Under the pieces are notes generated by a model, which did no database searches, was not told the DNA's origin, and saw only the letters and a program-made list of their open reading frames with translations. The translations under genes and the position numbers were made by a program. From Lentisphaerota bacterium (GTDB lineage: Bacteria; Verrucomicrobiota; Lentisphaeria; Victivallales; Victivallaceae), in NCBI GenBank assembly GCA_015061865.1, contig SUVU01000007.1, positions 1-39,890 on the forward strand: 39,890 bases of DNA, in the 5' to 3' direction. Shown one piece after another: positions 16,395 through 26,700 of this stretch (positions are counted from its first letter, which is position 1; each line of letters opens with the position of its first letter).

Positions 16395-17855
16395 ATGGAC
16401 GAAGACACCCCGCAATTCATCGCTCAAGAAGGCATTATGGACCGGTCGATCGTGCCGGAACCGGTATACGATGCCAACCCCGATCTGATCGAATTATACT
16501 ACGGCGCATGGCAATCAGCTTACACCCATATTTTCACCTGCAAAGGCGCTCCGGTGGAAACTTACATGAATGAAGGCATCCGGATCAACCGCATCTGGAT
16601 CTGGGATACCTGTTTTATGGTGATGTTCTGCCGTTACGCCGCTAAACATTTCCCCGGCATCCAGAGTCTGGATAACTTTTACCGGGTCATCCACGACGGC
16701 GAAAGCATGGTGCTGAAAGTCCACCACCCCGACAATCCGCCGCTGTTCGCATGGACGGAAATGGAGTATCTCAAACATACCGGCAATCTGGAACGCATCC
16801 GCCATATCCTGCTGGAAAAACAATATTTGCAGAAACATTTCGACTTTATCAACTCCCTGATCCCCGACCAGCCGCTTGACTACGGTCAGAGTGCCGTCAA
16901 AGCCCAATACGTCCCCGGCAAAGGCTACCGCTGGGCGGGCTGCCCCAGCGGCATGGACAACACCCCGCGCGGCAGAGATGATTACCAGTCGATCTACTGG
17001 GTCGATCTCGCCGCCCAGCAGGGTTTGAGCGCACTCTACATCTCCCGGCTGGCGGAAGTCATCGGCGAAACCGGACTTGCCGCCACCTGGCAGAAAAAAT
17101 ATGAGGAGGTCAAAGCTCTGGTCAACTCCCGCTTCTGGTCAGAGGCCGATCAGATGTATTTTGACCGCTATATCGACGAAAATCTCGGCTTTTGCAAAGT
17201 TCTCACCCCGGCTTCGGCATGGCCGCTGTTGGCAGAAATGTGTTCCCCCGAACAGGCGGCGGCGCTGGCGGAAGTTTACGCCGACCCCGACAAACTCGGC
17301 TGCGGTCCGGTCGCCAGCGTGGCGGCGGATGATCCGGCATTTGACGAGCGCGGCGGCTACTGGCGCGGCGGGGTCTGGATGCCGGTGGTCTACATGAGCG
17401 TCAAAGCTCTGGAGAAAAACGGTTATCCTGCCCTCGCTGACTTTATTTCGGAACAGATGGTAACCAAAATCCTGCGTACCTACTGCGATTTTGCACCGCC
17501 TACCTACTGGGAGTGCTACAACCCCATCGACAATATGCCCTCGACCAACAAATCCGGGAAGTTCTCCCGTCCGGATTTCTGCGGCTGGACGGCTCTGGGA
17601 CCGATTTCGCTGTTCATCGAAAACCTGCTCTGCGTCCGGGACGTCAACGCCCTGACCAAAACTATCCGCTGGGAACCGCGCTCCGGCAAACGCAACGGTA
17701 TCAGAAATCTGATGCTCGGCGAAGCAAAAGTTTCCCTGATCGCCGACCCGGAACGCCATGTCGCCACCGTGGAAAGCGATTCAGCTTTTACCCTGCAGCT
17801 CCACCACAAAACTTATGCCGTGCAGCCGGGTAAGCAGGAATTCGCTCTTGATTAA
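16395..17855 (+). CDS. GH63/GH37-like (alpha/alpha)6-barrel glycoside hydrolase
   Basis: A 486-residue protein of the trehalase/alpha-glucosidase clan (GH-G), which hydrolyses alpha-linked glucosides or mannosylglycerate-type substrates by inversion. Recognisable blocks are RIWIWDTCFM at about 66-75, CPSGMDNTPRG at about 183-193 (Asp as likely acid), GYWRGGVWMPVVYM at about 320, and PTYWECYNP near residue 375 (Glu as likely base). There is no signal peptide, so it acts in the cytoplasm. It has its own promoter and GAAAGGA ribosome site, and is followed by the LacI regulator 140 bases later; it may belong to the same sugar regulon. The exact substrate is not evident. Confidence 0.85.
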   Translation: MDEDTPQFIAQEGIMDRSIVPEPVYDANPDLIELYYGAWQSAYTHIFTCKGAPVETYMNEGIRINRIWIWDTCFMVMFCRYAAKHFPGIQSLDNFYRVIHDGESMVLKVHHPDNPPLFAWTEMEYLKHTGNLERIRHILLEKQYLQKHFDFINSLIPDQPLDYGQSAVKAQYVPGKGYRWAGCPSGMDNTPRGRDDYQSIYWVDLAAQQGLSALYISRLAEVIGETGLAATWQKKYEEVKALVNSRFWSEADQMYFDRYIDENLGFCKVLTPASAWPLLAEMCSPEQAAALAEVYADPDKLGCGPVASVAADDPAFDERGGYWRGGVWMPVVYMSVKALEKNGYPALADFISEQMVTKILRTYCDFAPPTYWECYNPIDNMPSTNKSGKFSRPDFCGWTALGPISLFIENLLCVRDVNALTKTIRWEPRSGKRNGIRNLMLGEAKVSLIADPERHVATVESDSAFTLQLHHKTYAVQPGKQEFALD

Positions 17856-17903
17856 GGTGTGCCGCCACTTTCCCCGCCTGCAGTCGGGAGCCGCATAAAA
17901 ATT

Positions 17904-17918
17904 ATAAAATGTTTTAAT
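17904..17918. promoter_or_regulatory. Candidate upstream operator of the LacI-family regulator
   Basis: ATAAAATGTTTTAAT is an imperfect palindrome similar to the reverse complement of the site at 17967-17980. It lies just upstream of the -35 box of the regulator's promoter, about 62 bases from the second site, a spacing compatible with looping or cooperative binding. Confidence 0.45.
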
Positions 17919-17924
17919 GAAGTA

Positions 17925-17953
17925 TTGACATTTCGGCGGTTGTGCCGTAAATT
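17925..17953 (+). promoter_or_regulatory. Promoter of the LacI-regulator/GH2 operon
   Basis: Consensus TTGACA at 17925-17930 and TAAATT at 17948-17953 have a 17-base spacer. It is flanked on both sides by the LacI-type palindromes, which suggests autorepression. Confidence 0.6.
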
Positions 17954-17966
17954 TATAGTAAATTCA

Positions 17967-17980
17967 ATTAAACGTTTTAT
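17967..17980. promoter_or_regulatory. Candidate LacI-family operator downstream of -10
   Basis: ATTAAACGTTTTAT has the central CG with AAAC/GTTT arms typical of LacI/GalR-family operators. It lies 13 bases after the -10 box and 16 bases before the regulator's ATG, where a bound repressor would block transcription. Confidence 0.55.
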
Positions 17981-17995
17981 GCAGAGAGTTGAAAA

Positions 17996-18997
17996 ATGAG
18001 GTCATCTTATCCGACGTTGAAAGAGATAAGTGCGGAAGCCGGAGTTTCCATTGCTCTGGTGTCTGTGGTGCTGAACGGCAAAAAGGGACGCATAATGGCT
18101 TCAGAGCAGACCAAAGCGAAAATTCTGGCGGTGGCAAAGTCGCTGGGATATGAGCCGAACCGCAATGCCCGCGGGCTGCGGATGCAGCGCAGTTTTCTGA
18201 TCGGGGTGTCGGTATACAATATCAGCAGTTCTTTCGTGCCGGAAATTTTGAGCGGTATAGAGAGTGAATTTCTGCATACCAGTTACAGTATGCTGCTTGG
18301 GGCTCACCGCAACCATGAAGAATTGCGTGAGCGGCTGGAAGTTTTTCGCCGCCGTCGGGTGGATGGAGTGATTTTGATTTCGACAAATCATCGGGTTTGT
18401 GAAAAATATTTGGGGCAATTCCCGGATTTTCCGGCGGTTACGGTCGGTTGTGCGCCCGATTTGCCGCATTGCAGCAGCGTGATGAGCGACCGTCACGAGA
18501 TCGGTTCGATCGCCGCAGCGGCGCTGGTGGCGCGCGGTCACTGCAATATCGGGTATTTATGCAATGATTACGGCAACTGCGGCGGATTTCAGGATTATTT
18601 GAATCTGTACCGTCAGCAGCAGTGCAATTGTTTCAGATTGGAGTGCAAAAATTACTTTGACGTCGGCGTTGATGCTGCCGTGAAACTGCTGACGGCACAT
18701 CCGGAAATAAGTGCGGTTTTTGCCGACAGTGACGTGCTGGGGGCGGCGGCGATCCAGGCGGCAGTCAAACTCGGCAGACGGGTGCCGCAGGATCTGGCGG
18801 TATTGGGGGTGGACGACAGTATGTTGTGCCGGCTGACGGTGCCGCAGTTGAGTTCGATCAACCAGCCGAAACGGGAACAGGGCTCTGCCGCCGCCCGGAT
18901 TTTGATGCAGATGCTTGACGGCGGCAAAGTGGAACATATTGCTTTCCCCGGAAAACTGGTTTGCCGGGAAAGTTTGGGCGATATCAAATCATTATGA
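17996..18997 (+). CDS. LacI/GalR-family transcriptional regulator
   Basis: A 333-residue regulator. The N-terminal HTH reads TLKEISAEAGVSIALVSVVL (about residues 6-25), followed by the hinge region SLGYEPNRNARGLR. Residues about 62-330 form a periplasmic-binding-protein-like sugar sensor with FPAVTVGCAPDLPHCSSVMSD-type and LGVDDSMLCRLTVPQLSSINQ blocks. It begins with ATG at 17996 and is followed after 15 bases by the GH2 gene. Two palindromes around its own promoter suggest autoregulation. It probably controls the six-gene operon up to the terminator at 27835, releasing DNA when a sugar from the target glycan is bound. The effector is not known. Confidence 0.93.
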   Translation: MRSSYPTLKEISAEAGVSIALVSVVLNGKKGRIMASEQTKAKILAVAKSLGYEPNRNARGLRMQRSFLIGVSVYNISSSFVPEILSGIESEFLHTSYSMLLGAHRNHEELRERLEVFRRRRVDGVILISTNHRVCEKYLGQFPDFPAVTVGCAPDLPHCSSVMSDRHEIGSIAAAALVARGHCNIGYLCNDYGNCGGFQDYLNLYRQQQCNCFRLECKNYFDVGVDAAVKLLTAHPEISAVFADSDVLGAAAIQAAVKLGRRVPQDLAVLGVDDSMLCRLTVPQLSSINQPKREQGSAAARILMQMLDGGKVEHIAFPGKLVCRESLGDIKSL

Positions 18998-19012
18998 CAG
19001 GAGAATAAAAAT

Positions 19013-21454
19013 ATGCAGTGGCAAATTTCACTTGACGGTGCCGGTTGGGAGGCAGATTATTTTCTGTCTGAAGCGCAATATATGGCGTGGAGCAGCCGCT
19101 CGCGCAACTTGCACAATATGCTGCGCAGCTGTGCCCAGCGCAACGGTTTTATCACCGGCGGTGCCGCCCCCGGGGCGATCAATGGAACTGTTCCCGGCTG
19201 TGACCGGACATTTCTGCTGGAAAACGGTTTGATCGACGATCCGTTCTACGCCCGCAATCTGGAACACTCCGGCTGGGCGGAAAAATATTCGTGGGCGTTC
19301 CGCAAAAGTTTTGAAGTCCCCGCTTCGTGGCAGGGCAACCGGGTGCGGATCGATTTCAAAGGTCTGGATTACGAGGTCGTTATCTTTGTCAACGGCATCT
19401 GGATCGGCAGTCATAAAGGGATGTTTGTGCCGTACAGCTGCGATATTACCGATTTTGTGAAATTCGGAGAAGAAAACCTGTTGGCTCTGGTGTTTCTGCC
19501 TGCGCCGCAGGGGACGCCCAATCATCAGGATCACGATCCGGCGGATTTCGCCAAATATCACCGGACGCAGATCGGTTTCGGCTGGGACTGGTCGCGCGGG
19601 ATCGTCCCCACTGGGATCTGGGACAGTGTGACGCTCTCCTGCTATGCGGAAACGCTGCTGACCGACTGGCACTGGTGTTTTGACGGTGAAAACGGTGCGG
19701 TCGAACTGGCGCTGGATTCCCGCTTCGGGGGCAATGCTGCAGTCGAACTGGAATTGACCCCGTTCAATTTTGAGGGCAGCAGCAGCACTGCGAAACACTC
19801 TTTTGCGGTCACTCCCGGAGCAAACGAGGTCAAAATCGCCATGCCCCTGCCGGAAAATTACCGGCTCTGGGAGCCTAACGGCACCGGATTCCCGGCGCTT
19901 TATACGTTGAAAATCACCCTTGACGGCGTGGTTACGGCGGCGCAGATCGGACTGCGGACGGTGACGATGAGCCGCAATGTCGATTCGCCCGCCGGAGCGT
20001 ATGACCTGACTTTCAACATCAACGGCAAACCGGTGTTCGTCCGGGGGGCAAATTATGTGCCGCAGGATCTGCTCAACTCCCGCAGCAGTGCGGCGGATTA
20101 CGACCATCTGGTGGAGCTGGCGAAATTTGCCGGTTACAATATGTTCCGCATCTGGGGCGGCGGTGTGATCGAAAAAGAGGCGTTTTATGCCGCTTGCGAC
20201 CGTCACGGGATCATGGTCTGGCAGGAGTTTATGCATGCGTGCAGCAACGCTCCCAAAGATGAGGAATTTCTCGCATTCAAAGACCGTGAAAGCCGTGCCA
20301 TTGTCAAACGTTTGCGCAACCATCCGGCTTTAACGTTGATGTGCGGCGGCAACGAGATGCAGTATTACGGTGAAATTCCTGACAGTCCGATGCTGAAAAA
20401 TTATCAGGCAGTCTGCGCCGAAATGGTGCCGGAACTGCCGTTCCATGTCTCCTCACCGGATCTCTCCCGCCCCGGCGAACGCAACCACGGCCCGTGGAAT
20501 TATATGCCGCACGCATTTTATAACACCCACTTCCGGCAGCTTGCCAGTGAAGTCGGCTGCAATGCCCTGCCGGAATATTCTTCGCTCTGCCGCTTCATTC
20601 CGGCAAAAGAATTGCAGGCGATGCAGGGCCCCGCATTGGAATATCACTTCTACAACCGGGTCAATGTTTACGATCTTGCCAAGCCGCTGGACGGGTTTGA
20701 ATTTGACGGGATGGAGAAATTCTGTCAGGCATCCATGTTTGCCCAGGCGGATGCGGCGGGCTACATGATGGAACACTACCGGCGGCTGTTCCCCCGTGCC
20801 AGCGGATGTTTTTTCTGGCAGTACAATGAGCCGTGGCCGACTTGCAGCTGGAGCGTGGTGGACTATTACGGCGTGCCGAAAATGGCGCTGTATGCGATGA
20901 AACGTGCCAATGCCCCGGTATTGCTCTCATTGCAGGATGACTCCTGGCAATGTGCCGGTGGCGCATTGCAGGCGCAGTGGTTCATCACCTGTGACCGTGA
21001 ATTTTCCGGAACTGCCGCATTGAAAGCGGTCAGCGGTAATGGTGAAGTGCTGTTTACCCGCGAAGTTTCCGGCACTTGGAAAACCGGCACCGTCCAGCTC
21101 GGTGAAATCAATGAAAAATTGCCGCAAGGCATCGTGATCGTATTTTTCACTCTCAATGGCGAAAGTGCCGGATGCCGCATTTACGGCGTGCCGGATCATA
21201 AACAGGCTTTTGCCCTGCCGCCGGCGCAGGTCACTGCCGCCGTGAATAACGGCAAAATCGTATTGACCAACACCGGAAATATTCCGGCGCTCAATGTGAA
21301 AATCGCCTTTGCCGGTGCCGCAGATAAAAGTTACCGTCTGGAGGATAACTATATTTCACTGGCTCCGGGCGAACGCCGGGAAATCGGATTTACCGGAGAA
21401 ATCGGCAACGCTCCGGTGCAAATATCAGCATGGAATATCGGTCAGGAGGGATGA
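19013..21454 (+). CDS. GH2 beta-mannosidase-like glycoside hydrolase
   Basis: An 813-residue retaining exo-glycosidase. An N-terminal sugar-binding jelly roll (about 30-190, with [19 protein letters not shown] and [20 protein letters not shown]) is followed by an Ig-like domain, then the TIM barrel with [16 protein letters not shown]. The acid/base is Glu447 in [10 protein letters not shown] and the nucleophile is probably Glu513 in [11 protein letters not shown], both in the mannosidase pattern. [16 protein letters not shown] also matches beta-mannosidases. No signal peptide is visible, so it is probably intracellular. The start has AGGAG nine bases upstream. It directly follows the LacI regulator, and the next gene starts two bases after its stop. 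Confidence 0.9.
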   Translation: MQWQISLDGAGWEADYFLSEAQYMAWSSRSRNLHNMLRSCAQRNGFITGGAAPGAINGTVPGCDRTFLLENGLIDDPFYARNLEHSGWAEKYSWAFRKSFEVPASWQGNRVRIDFKGLDYEVVIFVNGIWIGSHKGMFVPYSCDITDFVKFGEENLLALVFLPAPQGTPNHQDHDPADFAKYHRTQIGFGWDWSRGIVPTGIWDSVTLSCYAETLLTDWHWCFDGENGAVELALDSRFGGNAAVELELTPFNFEGSSSTAKHSFAVTPGANEVKIAMPLPENYRLWEPNGTGFPALYTLKITLDGVVTAAQIGLRTVTMSRNVDSPAGAYDLTFNINGKPVFVRGANYVPQDLLNSRSSAADYDHLVELAKFAGYNMFRIWGGGVIEKEAFYAACDRHGIMVWQEFMHACSNAPKDEEFLAFKDRESRAIVKRLRNHPALTLMCGGNEMQYYGEIPDSPMLKNYQAVCAEMVPELPFHVSSPDLSRPGERNHGPWNYMPHAFYNTHFRQLASEVGCNALPEYSSLCRFIPAKELQAMQGPALEYHFYNRVNVYDLAKPLDGFEFDGMEKFCQASMFAQADAAGYMMEHYRRLFPRASGCFFWQYNEPWPTCSWSVVDYYGVPKMALYAMKRANAPVLLSLQDDSWQCAGGALQAQWFITCDREFSGTAALKAVSGNGEVLFTREVSGTWKTGTVQLGEINEKLPQGIVIVFFTLNGESAGCRIYGVPDHKQAFALPPAQVTAAVNNGKIVLTNTGNIPALNVKIAFAGAADKSYRLEDNYISLAPGERREIGFTGEIGNAPVQISAWNIGQEG

Positions 21455-21456
21455 TA

Positions 21457-22230
21457 ATGAAAAGTTTCCGGAAAAATTTTACCCTTATCGAACTGCTTGT
21501 TGTGATCGCTATTATTGCCATACTGGCGGCGATTCTGCTGCCGACACTGCAAAGCGCCCGGGAACGGGGCAAAAGTTCGTCATGTATTGCCAATTTGAAA
21601 AATGTGGCATCTGCAAACCGTTCGTATGCGGATGCTTACGATGAATTTTTCCCGGTTGACGGCCTGGTGGTCTGGGAAAATACCACGGTCAACCATTATG
21701 TCTGGTCGCAGAACCTTGCCAAAACCGGATTTCTGCCGGAAAGATACTGGGCGGTCTGCCGCTGCCCGTCCATTCCCAAATCTGCAGCGGTGCCGGAAAC
21801 CAACAACGTTTCCACTTACGGTGTGGCAGTCACGTTTATGGATGATTACCAGAAAGAGGGGCTGGTCAACTGGAAAAGCGGGACACGCTCACCTGCTGCC
21901 CCCGGATTCGGCAAATACACCATATTCCGCAACCCCTCCAGGGCGGTGACTCATGCCGACAGCATCGGCTGCGGAGCCGCCGCCAATTACGAGGGTTATG
22001 CGTATTATCAGATCGACTGCGCCAGCAGTACGCCGTTTTATCAGGGGATCCCGTTTGCCATTCACAATGATGCCGCCAATTATGCGCTCGCCGACGGGCA
22101 TATCGCCAATATCAGAGCCGGCAGCGAGGTGGTCAATTATCACGCTTATTTTGCGGCAAAGAAAAATTTGCAGTATTTCGATTACCGCAAATCATCACCG
22201 TATTTGGGAACAATTCACCGGGTCAAATAA
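21457..22230 (+). CDS. Prepilin-like protein (DUF1559 type) 1
   Basis: A 257-residue protein with a short positive leader (MKSFRKN), then [20 protein letters not shown], the class III prepilin signal and N-terminal membrane helix. The globular part ends with a conserved-looking block [19 protein letters not shown]. Residue -1 before the Phe is Asn rather than the usual Gly. Frame extension to 21451 is possible, but GGAGGG abuts that ATG and is six bases from ATG 21457. It lies in the middle of a glycoside hydrolase operon, two bases after the GH2 stop. It probably inserts in the inner membrane; assembly into a pilus or pseudopilus is not shown. Confidence 0.88.
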   Translation: MKSFRKNFTLIELLVVIAIIAILAAILLPTLQSARERGKSSSCIANLKNVASANRSYADAYDEFFPVDGLVVWENTTVNHYVWSQNLAKTGFLPERYWAVCRCPSIPKSAAVPETNNVSTYGVAVTFMDDYQKEGLVNWKSGTRSPAAPGFGKYTIFRNPSRAVTHADSIGCGAAANYEGYAYYQIDCASSTPFYQGIPFAIHNDAANYALADGHIANIRAGSEVVNYHAYFAAKKNLQYFDYRKSSPYLGTIHRVK

Positions 22231-22241
22231 GGGAGAATAAT

Positions 22242-23711
22242 ATGAAAAAGATTTTTATGCTGATGGCAGCGGCAGCGGCGTTTTCCGCAATCGCCGCCGG
22301 AAATTTCACTCACGATGTGAAAACGGAGAAAAAACCGTGGACACATGAAAGATTTCAGGACGATGATCAGGACTTCAACTTTATCATCATCCCTGACCGC
22401 ACCGGCGGCGAACGGGCTCCGGGGATCTGGGCGGGGGCTTTGCAGAAAGCGAATTTATTTCACCCGGCGTTTATTATTTCTGTCGGCGATATGATCGAGG
22501 GCATCTACCGTCCTGCGGATTTGAAACTGGAAAATCTGCAGGCGCAGTACCGGGAACTGGTCGGTATCACCGGCAAATCTGAAGCCCCGTTTTTTCACCT
22601 CGTCGGCAACCACGATATTTCCCGTGACCGGGCGGGATTTCCCGATGTCAACGAATTGAGTACCCGGGCGTGGGTGGAGAATTTCGGTGCGCAGACCTAT
22701 TACAGTTTTGTCTATAAAAACGTGCTGTTCATCTGCTTCAATCAGATGGAGGGACGGGATAAACGCACACCGCAGTGCGGCATCACCGAAACGCAGTGCC
22801 AGTGGGCGCTCAATACCATTAAACAGCATCCGGATGTCCGCTGGACGATGATTTTTGTCCACTCCCCGTGGGTGTGGAACGAAGGGACGTTTATGAAAGT
22901 GGAAAAAGCGCTTGCCGACCGCCCGTACACGGTCTTTTCCGGTGACTTCCACCGTTATACCAAAGTGCGCCGCCACAACCGGGATTATTACATGCTCGCT
23001 ACCGCCGGCGGCACTCACCCCAATGGCGGCGGCAGAACTCTGCGTGGACCTGAATACGGCGAAATGGATCATCTGACCTACGTCACCATGACCGCCAAAG
23101 GGCCGAAAATCGTCAATATCACGCTGGACGGCATCCTGCCGGAAGACGTTGCCACGACCGCCAATATCAAAGCCAAACTTCTTGCCACCTTTGACATCCC
23201 GGCGGTGAAAAATGAACCCAAAGCCGACACTCCGGCAGTCATTCCCGCTGCCAATCTGCTCGTCAACAGTACTTTTGACGATCCTGCCATGAAAGAGTGG
23301 GTTTCCCGCAAAAAAGCACGCAAAATCATCCACGAAGTCAAAAACGGCAAACTGCTGCTTTCCGGTGATGTCAACAACAAATACCGGAAAAATCTGACCA
23401 TCACCCAGAATGTTCCGGTCAAACTCGTCCCCGGCAAACGCTACCGGCTTGCCGCCGATGCCCTCTCCAAAGTCGCCGACCCCAACGGCAAAGAGGCGAC
23501 CGTTATGATCCGTGCCATCGGTGCCAACGGTCAGAGTATCCGGTATTACGGTTTTACCATTGATCTGAAAAAATCCACTCCGCAGAGCTGCAGTTACATT
23601 TACACTCCCCCTGCCAATGCAGTGGATCACCAGATCTACATCGATTGGAAAAACTTTGCCGATGAAGATATTCTGGAACTTGATAATCTGGTGTTAGTAC
23701 CTGTAAAATAA
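22242..23711 (+). CDS. Secreted calcineurin-like metallophosphoesterase with C-terminal carbohydrate-binding-like domain
   Basis: A 489-residue exported protein. The signal peptide covers about 1-19 (AAAAAFSAIAAGNF). The phosphoesterase domain (about 45-300) shows D52 in IIPDRTGG, GDMIEG at 82-87, GNHD at 122-125, H207 in VHSPW and GDFHRY at 234-239. The usual D-x-H is D-R-T and the usual GHxH is GDFH, so two metal-ligand positions are altered. Residues about 335-489 form a CBM4/9-like beta sandwich closely related to the first domain of the next protein (shared VPVKLVPGKRY). It lies in the LacI operon with 11-12 base gaps on both sides. A role in removing phosphate from decorated glycans is possible but unproven. 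Confidence 0.85.
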   Translation: MKKIFMLMAAAAAFSAIAAGNFTHDVKTEKKPWTHERFQDDDQDFNFIIIPDRTGGERAPGIWAGALQKANLFHPAFIISVGDMIEGIYRPADLKLENLQAQYRELVGITGKSEAPFFHLVGNHDISRDRAGFPDVNELSTRAWVENFGAQTYYSFVYKNVLFICFNQMEGRDKRTPQCGITETQCQWALNTIKQHPDVRWTMIFVHSPWVWNEGTFMKVEKALADRPYTVFSGDFHRYTKVRRHNRDYYMLATAGGTHPNGGGRTLRGPEYGEMDHLTYVTMTAKGPKIVNITLDGILPEDVATTANIKAKLLATFDIPAVKNEPKADTPAVIPAANLLVNSTFDDPAMKEWVSRKKARKIIHEVKNGKLLLSGDVNNKYRKNLTITQNVPVKLVPGKRYRLAADALSKVADPNGKEATVMIRAIGANGQSIRYYGFTIDLKKSTPQSCSYIYTPPANAVDHQIYIDWKNFADEDILELDNLVLVPVK

Positions 23712-23723
23712 GGAGAAAAGGTA

Positions 23724-26700
23724 ATGAAAACCAAATATTTATGGGCATTTGCCTCCATGCTGGCATTTGCTGCTTATGGTGCCGGCAATATGCTGGTCAA
23801 CGGGGATTTCGCCGATGCCGCGCTGAAGCCGTGGAAATCGACGAAAAAGGGTTATAAACAGATCCACTTTGTCAAAGACGGCAAACTGATTTCAGTCGGC
23901 GATCCTGATAACAAGTACAATCCGAGTTTGACACTGGTGCAGGATGTGCCGGTCAAACTCGTCCCCGGCAAACGGTATCTGCTCTCGGTCAAAGCCAAAG
24001 CCGCAGTGAAAAATGACGGTAAAAAATTCTGTTCGGTCAGACTCCGGGTGATCGGTGACCACGGCGGCAGTCTGCTGTATTCCGGCTTGCAGCTGGATTT
24101 GAATTTGACCGGCTGGAAAACGTATCATCACATCTATACGCCGTCGGACAAGGCGGTGGCGCATCAGCTTTACGTTGATACCGGCAATTTTACCGGAGCA
24201 GATCAGGTGGAGATCGAGGAAATCATTCTGCGGGAAGCCCCGGCAGTGAAACCGGAAAACGGCAATCTGATCCTCAACGGTAATTTCGAGTATTTCCAGC
24301 TGGAACCGTGGCGCGCGCCGCAGACCGGCAAAAACAACCGCTTTTATCAAATTTCCAACGATACCCGTTTCGGATCTCAATGTTTGAGAATTTGCGGCGA
24401 CCAGAAATTCCGTTACAAAAATTCCTCATTTATCCAGAGTCTGCCGAAACTGGAACCCGGCAAAGAGTACATTCTCTCTGCCCGGGTACGGTGCAGTGAT
24501 AAAAAAAGTTCTTCCGGCGGCTTGAAAAATGCCACGGACAAAAGTGTAAAAATCCACATCCGGCAGATCAACAGCGCGAACCGGTCGCTCGTCTATACCG
24601 GTTTTCCGGTAAATTTGACCGATGATACCTGGAAATACTACGAAAAAATCATCGTGCCGCACAAAGAGGCGGTCGCATTTGAACTCTATATTTCCACTGA
24701 CGGTCTGGATGTTGACGATCTGGTTTTTGTCGATGAGATCAAACTCCGTCCCGCCGGGGAAACGGCGGCGCCTTTTGATCCCCAAGCCGTGAAAAACGTG
24801 CCGGTCGAGGTGATGACACAGGAGGGCATTACCGCCGGGATCAGCAAAAAAAGCGGTCTGCTCCATTCTTTGACCATTGACGGTCAGATCATTCAGCCCG
24901 GTGCGCTCAACAGTACCGTGGTGTTTGTGGAAAAATCCGGCGAGGAGACCCATTTGGACGGCAAAAATACTCCGGCAGCCGGTTTCAAAGCCGACGTGAA
25001 ATATGATTTCGCCGACGGGATGTTCCGGGAAGTCGTGGTCATCGAAGCGCTTCAGGATTATGCCGACCCGGTCAAACTCGGCGTGCGCCACGGTTTCAAT
25101 GTCAAAGATTGGCAGACCCTGCTCGGAGCATTGCGCCCGGTGCGCCATCTGCCTGCGGATAAAGCGACGATTTTCAGTTTCGGCAGCGACATCAACGATC
25201 TCAACCCCGGTATTCTGGATTCCTATCAGCACACCGCATATCCGCTGATCGTTCTGGAAAGCGACAAAAATTATCTGCTTGCCGGTTCCCGCAACGTGGA
25301 TGATTTCGTGACCGTTGCCCCCAATAAACCGGCGGGCTACATCCCCTCACTGCAGCGCAATCCGAAAACGGTCAAAAAAGGCGATAAATTCCGTTTTGAG
25401 AGCAACTGGAAACTTTTCAGCAGAGAGAAATACATGCTCCGGGATCTGTGGAGATTTTATCAGGAGCATTTGCAGACTGCCGATAAAGAGTTGGCGAAAT
25501 TCATTCCGGCGAAATACCCCGAACCCCGCCACTTTTATCCCGGCGTATTCGCCGCCCACACCTATTTGATGAAATCCCGTGAAGAGCGCACCCCCGACGG
25601 CGCCAATATCTGGTTTTATGCCGTCCACGATACCATCCGGGAACGCTATCCGGTGACCGGTTCATGGTGGGCGGAGGGTAACGCCTATAATGGTAAAATC
25701 GAGGCGGAGGCATTGAAAAAATATGTGGCACGCGTCCAGCAAGAGCGGGACTTCAAACTGGTGCTGTATCTGCGCCAGCTGGCGAATTTGCGTGAACGTG
25801 ACCGGGGAGCTTTCCCGGATTCATGGTACAAACGCTCTCCCGGCGGTGCATTGCACCTCTACGGCGGCGGTTACGAGGTCAAATTGAAAGATCACGTTGC
25901 CAAAGATGTCGGTTATAAAACAATTCCGTGGGGACAGCACAACTTTGCCAACCCTGATTTCCGCAAATTTTATCTCAATGAGATCTATAACTACATCGAC
26001 TTCCTCCAGCCCCGTGCCATCGGCTGGGATATGGGCAGTGATCTGGATGAATTCAAAGTGATCGCTACGACCTATACCCATTTGCGCGATCAGGGGCATA
26101 AGATCAAAGCCGTCGCCAATGAGGGCGCCGGTCCCACTGCTGCGTATGTCGATATGGTCATGCTGGAAAACGGCATCCTCGGCGGCAAAAGTGTCTACGA
26201 TTTTGAAGTCAACCGTGCCTACACCCGGGCGCTGGTCTGTCTGGAGCGCTGGAATATTTTCCGGCTGGCGTTTGATGCCAATACCACCGGCAAAAAAACG
26301 TGGCTCAACGACAACGGCTTGAAAGAAAACAAACGTTATCTGGATGTGATCCTGGCGAAGTATCCGCATTTGAAAAATGACCGCATCGAAGCCGCACGGC
26401 TCTGTCAGCTGCGTGCCAGTATTTACGACCTTGCTCTCGGTGCCAGTCCGGGGTATATGGAGGAAGCCGCCCCGGTACCGCCGACGCTGGTCAAAGTCGC
26501 CGGTGATGTCAACGGTCTTTATATGATCAACCGCAGTTTCGCAGTCATGTTCCCCAACCGCAGCAATATCGACGGTCACAAGATCGTTTCCGGATGGAAA
26601 AACAGCAAATCTTTCCGGCTGGTGGCATTCAACAATCAGCTTGAAGCAGCTGAATTCACCGTGCTGCTGGATAAAAAATATTTCGCTGCGGACAACTGGA

